A DNA stretch of 13,098 nucleotides from Bacteroidota bacterium (lineage in GTDB: Bacteria; Bacteroidota; Kryptoniia; Kryptoniales; JAKASW01). The notes beneath the pieces are model-generated. The model had not been told where the DNA came from and did no database searches. It was given only the letters and a program-made list of their open reading frames with translations. The stretch lies in assembly GCA_021796055.1 (NCBI GenBank), contig JAJYOS010000069.1, positions 1-13,098 of the forward strand, in the 5' to 3' direction. The position numbers and the translations under genes are program-made. Positions 7,105 through 13,098 of this stretch are shown here, piece after piece. Numbering within the stretch: position 1 is the first letter of the stretch; each line of letters starts with the position of its first letter.

Positions 7105-7539
7105 GTGCCACCACACAGAATCATACCAGCCAAAGCACCAGCTAGAAAAACGGAGTTCCATTACAAACTTGCGGCAGAGGACTCGCGACTCCTCTCAACG
7201 CGCGCGCTGGAAAAGAACGGCGACACGGTTCTCCGCAGGTTTTTAAAACCGTTCCGGGGTTTGTCCAGCTCAAGCACATCCGATCACTCATGCAAAGAGA
7301 AGACACGAAATAGCCACGCACATTTCGTAGCAGCCGGAGGTGTATTTGTTTCGGGAACATTTTGAGCAGGCGGATGTACCTGATCTTTATTCTCCAATGA
7401 ACGTAGTAAGCAGCGTCAGGGCTCAGCATAAGCCGATTAATAGTTCCGTCCACGACATGCAACGGCAGCGGATGCCGGCAGTATCGTTCTATTCAAACCT
7501 GATTGACTTAACGCGGTTCCAACAAAATGAATAGCAAGT

Positions 7540-10500
7540 ATGGCAGTGCGATACGATAGGGTACATCATCGATTTTGGTCTGCACTGATGGTTGCCCTCC
7601 TCTTAGGGCTTGCGGAACAGGCTTCTGGCAAAACCGTAGGCCTCACCAAAGTTCAATCGATTTCTCCGACGAAACGGCTTATAACTGTAACGTCAGACGA
7701 GCAAAGCATCACCTCAATGGCGCGAGGCAACGGAGGCACTCCGTACGTCGCATTTCCGTTTCTCTCGCGGGGAGCTGTCAGTTATTCGGTCAGTCGGCTA
7801 AATCCAAAGACATTTCGGCTCGTGGGCCCTGCTGCACCTGCGGTCGACAGCGCCAAGGGAAGCAACGCGACCGCGCGCTTCGATTTCAAAAGCCTCACTG
7901 ACGCGAACGGCGTCCTTCTCAAGGAGGTCGGCATCATGCGCGGCGAGAAACTTTTCTCGCTGATCGTCCTCCCTTACCGGTATGATTCCGCGACAGGTCA
8001 AATCACTTACTTCAGGAACATCAACGTCACTCTCACCTCTAACGCGGCTTTCCCATCGCACTTCGATGACCTCTCGGAAGAGATGAAGCGCAATGTGATG
8101 AACGAGCCGCAAGCCAACGCGCCGACCCCATCCGGAGATTATATCAGGATCGTTGTCAATGATGACGGAATATACCATATCACAGGCGAGGAGCTGGATA
8201 CCGCCGGCGTAAACCTGTCGAGATTCACAAGCGGGAACATGACGCTCTGGAACCACGGGAAACAAATACCCATCTACGTCCACACGCTCGGCGGGGCCGC
8301 GTTCACGAAGAGCAGTTATTTCGAGTTCTACGGCACGGCGAACAGGATCAGTTACTCGCAGGGAAGGCCTGACCTCTACCTGGATCCGTTTAGCGATGAC
8401 AATGTTTATTTCCTGACCGTGGATTCGACACAATCGGTACAGCGGCTCGTCACGGAAGACGGCGCGCTCGGGCACGCCAGCAACGCGGTAAATCTCGCAA
8501 ACTATTCATTTACAGAAACCAAACATCTGGAGATCGATCATGATTACGAGCGGCTGGATGCGGTGGATCTCAACGAGACTTATGACAGTCAGGATCATTG
8601 GTTCTGGACGAAAGTTAGCAGCCAGCAAATGTCAACCGCGCCGTTTTACCTTGCCTACCCCGATACGACGAGTATCCATCCTCTTACACTGACGGCAGCC
8701 TTCCAGGGCATTACCCATTTCGGCATGCCAGACGAGCATCAGGCAGAGCTCTTCATCAACGACACCCACGTCCTCAGTGCGATATGGAACAACCAAACGA
8801 CAAAAATCGCCAATCTCGGCTCTTCCTCGAGCATCCCACACAGTGTCCTGCACAACGGCTACAATAATTTCAAGATCTACGATGCCAATCCCGGCAACTT
8901 GGACATTTGCACTTTCGCCTTCAACTGGGCCGAACTCCGTTACCAGCGGCTTTACGTCGCCGATAAGGACTACCTGAAGTTCACTGTACCGGATAACGCG
9001 CAGCCGGGCTACTACGACTTCGTGATCCAACAATTCAACAATCCTGAGATATCGGTGTACAGGCTTAACGCTTCGAGGATAAGCAACGTAACCATAAAGT
9101 ACTTGAACAACCAGGGAAACGCTCAGGGACACGCGGCCCTCTTCGAAGCCTACGTCCAGTCGCCTCTGGATCAATTCATCGCCGTGAGCAACTCTAGGAA
9201 GCTAAGCCCCGTCAGCATAGAAGTCGTTCCGCGCGCCGGCCTTTCCTCCATCGACTATTCAGCCGATTACGTAATAATAACAAGCCGCCAACTGGACGAT
9301 GTCACCGAGAAGCAAATCGACCAGGTGAACCCCGTTTCGAAATTGGCATCATGGTACAATTCTCACGGCGTAAAGACTATCGTGGTTAATGCAGTGCAGG
9401 TTTACGACGCTTTCAATTATGGAATCAAGAGTCCATACGCAATCAGGTCGTTTATTTCGCATGCCTACCGCAATTGGAGAATCGCCCCGAAGCATGTGCT
9501 GCTAGTCGGAGCGGGTACGTGGAATTGGAAGAACGGGAATAAATCGGCGGATCTGATTCCTGTAATGATGAAGCAGACCTATAACTTCGGCGCCGCGGCA
9601 AGCGATAACTTCTACGCCTGCGTCGACGGGGACGATCCCATTCCCGATCTGGCCATCGGCAGAATTCCAGCGACAAGCACAAACCAGGTCAACACGGCGA
9701 TCGATAAAATCCTGTCTTATTACTCAGTGAGAAACTACGGATGGCAGAACACCGCCCTTCTCATCGCGGGGGAGGAGAAGGAGTTCCATATTCAGGCCGA
9801 TTCCCTCGTTAACTACATGATCCCTTCCAGCTATTTCATAAAGCGACTATATACAAGCATCCACAATCCAATCGTAGACACAAAATATTACGGCGTGACA
9901 TCGGACCTGGTAAACGATTTCAACAAGGGGGCCATGGTGGTAAACTACATGGGGCACGGCGGCGGCGCCATCTGGGCTGACAACGGCATCATGACGAACG
10001 GCGCGGTCTCCAGTCTGGCCAACTCCAACAAATATCCATTCGTGACAAGCATGACATGCTTCACCGGGGCGTTTGACGGACAGGTAGGCATTCCGCTGTG
10101 TTCCACTTTTCTCTTCTCCCGGGAAAAGGGGGCGGTCGGCGCGTTCGGTTCCGCCGGGCTCGGATGGATGTACAACGACTATTTCCTGGACAGCAAACTC
10201 CTTCCTCTAATCTTTAATCCTTCAGAAGCGACTTCAAGCGTCGGCGCCGACGTCATGCTAGCGAAGGCGGAATACTATGCCGCCTATTCTCCGTTCTGGC
10301 CGCAAGCGGAAACCATGCTTAACCAGTATAATATCATCGGCGATCCGGCGCTTGTTCTTCAGCTCCCTCAGAACACATTGACTGTTGGGCTAAACTCATA
10401 CAACGCCGCCCCAGGTCAAGATATTGGAGGCACAATATCAAACGGCCCATCCGCTGGCAGCGTGCAGATTCAGCTCACAGACAGCGCAGGCGACGTCGCC

Positions 10501-12393
10501 AACCGGTTGAATGTTACGCTGGATAACTCCGGTTCTGCGACTTTCAGCATCCCGTACAACGTTGGGCTCTCGGCGCTATCACACGTGAAGGCTTACGCTT
10601 ATAACGGAAGTTCACAGAGCAACGGAAGCGTAGACTTCTCGACATCAGAGACCTTCGTGCAGGCTGGACGCTTCGGGATCACTTCAAACGGGACGAGCTT
10701 TCAACTGAACATCCGGGGCCTTGCCAGCTCTACAAGCTCTTCAATCAGCTCCGTCATCTTCATCGGTGGAGTGTATCCCGCTGGGAGTTCCACGACCAGC
10801 CCACCAATTATGCCGCTCAACATCTCGCTTGCCAACTCAGCGCCAAACGAGTATTCCGCTGGATTCCGGATCGCCGCCGACAGCCTAAGGCCTGGCGAGA
10901 TAATATCGGGGACAATTCGCGCCGAGTTTTCCGACGGAAGCGCTAAATCGAGCCAGCAAATTAATTATGTAGTTCCAGGAGCGGCGGACCTTTCCACCTA
11001 TCCGAAAACTGGTGCGCCTAACATCAATCCATCTATGAAAGTTGTGGCGGACAGCGCGATGCAGCTTGAAGCGATCGTCTACGATTGGAACAAATCTGCG
11101 GCTAAGAACGTGCGCGTTGACTTTTATGACGGAAGCCGAAGCTCGGGGTTATTCCTCGGATCGGAAAGAGTCAGCTTCGATACCACCTCTCATGAAACGA
11201 TTAATATTCCAGTCATTCTTTCGCCAGGCATGCACACCCTCTATATGTACATAATGTTCGACAGCCTGAGCGACGGTTACGACCTTAACCCGTCCAACGA
11301 TTTTGCTTACAACAACGTTAACGTCTGTTATGCTGTCGCGAACCAATCGGGAATCGTAACTCTGGATTCCAACGCCACGCTTTCAGGCGCTGCGCCTGGC
11401 GAGGTTTTCAGAGTCGATACGACCACACCGCCGCTTTATTCACAGCAACTCTTATACGTCGCCCGCGATCGGAAGGGGCTCAGCTACTTCTATCGGTTCG
11501 AATCACAGTCAAATTCGAGATCAGGCAACTACAGAATATCGCTGCGTGTCGTCAATCCCGATTCAGCCACGGCGACACAACTCAGCGGGCTGGCTCTCTA
11601 TGAATATGATCCAAGGACGAGGACTCTGAACCTCGTCGGCGGAGGTTACGCGAACGGCGCCGTGTCAGCCAACATAAGCAAGCTCGGGATTTTCGCAGCC
11701 GCATACTCATCGAATCGCACTCCTCCTAACATCACACTATCCGTCGGCGATCAGTTTTTCATAGACGGCGATTTCGTTCCACCCAACCCGATATTTTCAA
11801 TAGCCCTGCATGACGATGAAGGCGTGGACCTGCGTCCCGGAAGCATAATGGTGCAGGTGGACGGACAGCCGATAAATCAGTCGCGTGTAACGATCCCCGA
11901 CTCCGTCAGCAATCCGACTTCAGTCATCGCGACAGTCCAAGTTTCACTGACCAACGGTTCACACAGCATCGAGATCACGGCCAAAGACGCGAACGGAAAC
12001 ATTTCCAATCCTGTCTCCGCGAATTTCGTCGTTCGATCCGGTTTTACATTGAAGGTCTACGGCTCTTATCCGAACCCTTTCTCCACCCACGCATTCATCG
12101 CGTTTGAAGTGACATCTGGGAACCCGATAGACGTGGTATCGGTGGATATTTATACCGTTAGCGGAAGGCTCGCGAAGACGATGAAATATCCGAGCGACAA
12201 TCCGATGGATCAGCTCGGGCTCTTTCAGGGCGGAACGGGGGTACCGACATCCGTCGGATATCACGAAGCATGGTGGGACGGAACCGACAACTTCGGAAAC
12301 CAGGTGGCAAACGGCGTTTACTTCTACAAGGTGAGCGTCACGAGCGGAGGCAAGAGGCTGGTTCACATCGGCAAGATGGCGAGACTGCGATGA
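7540..12393 (+). CDS. porU: C25-family cysteine peptidase, probable T9SS sortase PorU
   Basis: A 1617-residue surface peptidase. In Bacteroidota, PorU cleaves the C-terminal sorting domain from T9SS cargo and joins the cargo to a cell-surface anchor. A signal peptide is visible (basic start, core ALMVALLLGLA, then EQASG near residue 30). The N-terminal half is propeptide-like. The Peptidase_C25 domain spans about 570-945, with LLVGAGTWNW, DLAIGRIPAT, VNYMGHGGG (catalytic His806) and VTSMTCFTGAFD (catalytic Cys840), and ends at NIIGDPAL. The His-Cys spacing of 34 is close to the 33 of gingipains. Residues 950-1500 hold several Ig- or CARDB-like modules. The end (1502-1617) has YPNPFS and a FlgD-like GVYFYKVSV, as in a sorting domain. 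The protein is longer than the roughly 1150-residue P. gingivalis PorU. Its last codon overlaps the PorV-family start. No good ribosome binding site is visible. It could also be a gingipain-like exported protease, but the next gene favours PorU. Confidence 0.82.
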   Translation: MAVRYDRVHHRFWSALMVALLLGLAEQASGKTVGLTKVQSISPTKRLITVTSDEQSITSMARGNGGTPYVAFPFLSRGAVSYSVSRLNPKTFRLVGPAAPAVDSAKGSNATARFDFKSLTDANGVLLKEVGIMRGEKLFSLIVLPYRYDSATGQITYFRNINVTLTSNAAFPSHFDDLSEEMKRNVMNEPQANAPTPSGDYIRIVVNDDGIYHITGEELDTAGVNLSRFTSGNMTLWNHGKQIPIYVHTLGGAAFTKSSYFEFYGTANRISYSQGRPDLYLDPFSDDNVYFLTVDSTQSVQRLVTEDGALGHASNAVNLANYSFTETKHLEIDHDYERLDAVDLNETYDSQDHWFWTKVSSQQMSTAPFYLAYPDTTSIHPLTLTAAFQGITHFGMPDEHQAELFINDTHVLSAIWNNQTTKIANLGSSSSIPHSVLHNGYNNFKIYDANPGNLDICTFAFNWAELRYQRLYVADKDYLKFTVPDNAQPGYYDFVIQQFNNPEISVYRLNASRISNVTIKYLNNQGNAQGHAALFEAYVQSPLDQFIAVSNSRKLSPVSIEVVPRAGLSSIDYSADYVIITSRQLDDVTEKQIDQVNPVSKLASWYNSHGVKTIVVNAVQVYDAFNYGIKSPYAIRSFISHAYRNWRIAPKHVLLVGAGTWNWKNGNKSADLIPVMMKQTYNFGAAASDNFYACVDGDDPIPDLAIGRIPATSTNQVNTAIDKILSYYSVRNYGWQNTALLIAGEEKEFHIQADSLVNYMIPSSYFIKRLYTSIHNPIVDTKYYGVTSDLVNDFNKGAMVVNYMGHGGGAIWADNGIMTNGAVSSLANSNKYPFVTSMTCFTGAFDGQVGIPLCSTFLFSREKGAVGAFGSAGLGWMYNDYFLDSKLLPLIFNPSEATSSVGADVMLAKAEYYAAYSPFWPQAETMLNQYNIIGDPALVLQLPQNTLTVGLNSYNAAPGQDIGGTISNGPSAGSVQIQLTDSAGDVANRLNVTLDNSGSATFSIPYNVGLSALSHVKAYAYNGSSQSNGSVDFSTSETFVQAGRFGITSNGTSFQLNIRGLASSTSSSISSVIFIGGVYPAGSSTTSPPIMPLNISLANSAPNEYSAGFRIAADSLRPGEIISGTIRAEFSDGSAKSSQQINYVVPGAADLSTYPKTGAPNINPSMKVVADSAMQLEAIVYDWNKSAAKNVRVDFYDGSRSSGLFLGSERVSFDTTSHETINIPVILSPGMHTLYMYIMFDSLSDGYDLNPSNDFAYNNVNVCYAVANQSGIVTLDSNATLSGAAPGEVFRVDTTTPPLYSQQLLYVARDRKGLSYFYRFESQSNSRSGNYRISLRVVNPDSATATQLSGLALYEYDPRTRTLNLVGGGYANGAVSANISKLGIFAAAYSSNRTPPNITLSVGDQFFIDGDFVPPNPIFSIALHDDEGVDLRPGSIMVQVDGQPINQSRVTIPDSVSNPTSVIATVQVSLTNGSHSIEITAKDANGNISNPVSANFVVRSGFTLKVYGSYPNPFSTHAFIAFEVTSGNPIDVVSVDIYTVSGRLAKTMKYPSDNPMDQLGLFQGGTGVPTSVGYHEAWWDGTDNFGNQVANGVYFYKVSVTSGGKRLVHIGKMARLR

Positions 12394-13098
12394 GAAGGGT
12401 CTTGATTTTCTTATCTCTTTGCGCCTCGCTCGCGGTCGCGCAGACAACGAGCTACACGAACAGCTTTCTGGAGATTCCCGTCGGCGCGAGAGGGCTCGGC
12501 ATGGGCGACGCATTCGTTTCGCTCGCGAACGACGCGACGGCTTTCCACTACAATCCGGCCGGTACCGCGCTCATCGACACGAGGATACTTTCGATGATGT
12601 ATTCATCTCAGTACGGATCTCTCGCCGCGCCTCTCGCCAATTTTTTCTTTCTCGGATACGCGCAGAATCTTCAAGGATTGAACGTGTCCGTTGACTGGGT
12701 CCGCCTGAGTGTCGACAACATCCCGGCGGCCCCGGATCTCACATTCTACGATTCTCCCGCCGAAAGAGAATACCTCGTCAAAACAGGCAAGGGACTGGGA
12801 TCTTTCAGCAGCGCGGACGACGCGGTGTATTTAAATCTCTCAAAGATGTACAGATTCAATTTCGGCCTCGGCTGGTCTCTTCCAAATCTCCCGATCGATT
12901 TTCCAGTCGGCATAAATTTCAAGCTGATCCATCGCATGCTTGATGGGCACGCGGCTTCGGGCGTCGGCATCGACGGCGGTTTCATGATCAGGGTCCCCGC
13001 ATGGTCGTTCTTTGAGAGCGGAAAGAGCGGAAGAATCTCCTTTGGCATGAATATCCGGGACATCACCGATACGAGGATAGCTTGGGACACTCAAAATA
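12390..13098 (+). CDS. porV: PorV/PorQ-family outer-membrane protein, probable T9SS PorV (3' partial)
   Basis: The first 236 codons of a beta-barrel of the PorV/PorQ family. In T9SS, PorV collects exported cargo by its C-terminal domain and hands it to PorU. A signal peptide is visible (MRRVLIFLSLCASLAVA, cut before Gln18). The family signature follows: FLEIPVGARGLGMGDAFVSL (26-45), then DATAFHYNPAG (48-58). Alternating hydrophobic strands suit an outer-membrane barrel. The ATG overlaps the PorU stop as ATGA, which implies translational coupling and one operon. The same porU-porV order occurs in P. gingivalis. PorQ belongs to the same family and cannot be fully excluded without the missing C-terminus. 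Confidence 0.85.
   Translation, partial: MRRVLIFLSLCASLAVAQTTSYTNSFLEIPVGARGLGMGDAFVSLANDATAFHYNPAGTALIDTRILSMMYSSQYGSLAAPLANFFFLGYAQNLQGLNVSVDWVRLSVDNIPAAPDLTFYDSPAEREYLVKTGKGLGSFSSADDAVYLNLSKMYRFNFGLGWSLPNLPIDFPVGINFKLIHRMLDGHAASGVGIDGGFMIRVPAWSFFESGKSGRISFGMNIRDITDTRIAWDTQN

Larger units (their letters stand above)
6786..7539. other. Long intergenic region between cupin and PorU genes
   Basis: About 750 bp with no supported gene. Open frames of 60-106 codons exist on both strands, but they overlap each other, lack ribosome binding sites and have random-looking compositions rich in Arg, Cys and Ser. The region contains several inverted repeats: GGTGCA/TGCACC at 6851-6874, a terminator-like hairpin at 6909 and a larger hairpin at 7071. 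It should also contain the promoter of the PorU gene, but I see no clear TTTG/TAnnTTTG pair close to 7540. Confidence 0.55.

Noticed and set aside
7142..7462. Minus-strand 106-codon frame upstream of the PorU gene
   Set aside because: Rich in Arg and Cys, with no recognisable motif or ribosome binding site, and overlapped by plus-strand frames of similar quality; reads as chance.
7340..7534. Plus-strand 64-codon frame ending just before the PorU gene
   Set aside because: Its place suggests a leader peptide, but there is no ribosome binding site and the composition is random.
7798..8475. Long minus-strand frame (225 codons) opposite the PorU gene
   Set aside because: A shadow of the strongly biased coding frame of the PorU gene: rich in Arg, Val and Glu, with no domain. 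The same holds for 8632-9174 and 11959-12513 on the minus strand.

Overview
The window looks like bacterial chromosome from the Fibrobacterota-Chlorobiota-Bacteroidota (FCB) side of the tree, perhaps an Ignavibacteria- or Kryptonia-like lineage. The grounds are: secreted proteins ending in the type IX secretion system (T9SS) type A sorting domain with the NYPNPFNPST-type motif; a C25-family peptidase followed directly by a PorV/PorQ-family gene; one promoter-like TTTG-N19-TTACTTTG element; weak ribosome binding sites; and tRNA genes without an encoded CCA. The lineage is inferred from gene content; no marker gene fixes it.

Layout. Positions 1-1990 (minus) hold a secreted aryl-sulfate sulfotransferase (ASST) whose C-terminus runs off the left edge. 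Positions 2285-5194 (minus) hold a second, longer ASST paralogue with extra Ig/fibronectin-like domains and a complete sorting domain. After about 590 bp without a convincing gene come tRNA-Glu(CUC) and tRNA-Gln(CUG), both minus, separated by an AT-rich inverted repeat, with a strong hairpin just 5' of tRNA-Gln. On the plus strand a small cupin gene (6363-6785) follows, then about 750 bp holding only hairpins. Next is a 1617-codon C25 cysteine peptidase, most likely the T9SS sortase PorU (7540-12393). It overlaps by ATGA the start of a PorV/PorQ-family outer-membrane protein gene that runs off the right edge (12390-13098).

How the genes fit together. PorU and PorV are parts of the T9SS attachment machinery. 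In characterised systems PorV carries cargo by its C-terminal domain from the translocon to PorU, which cuts off the domain and attaches the cargo to the cell surface. The two ASSTs carry exactly that kind of C-terminal domain, so the window contains both machinery and probable clients. ASSTs move a sulfate group between phenolic compounds without PAPS; all four residues expected at the ASST active site are present in both copies. Two tandem T9SS-exported sulfotransferases are the most unusual feature. I see no mobile element, CRISPR array or defence system.
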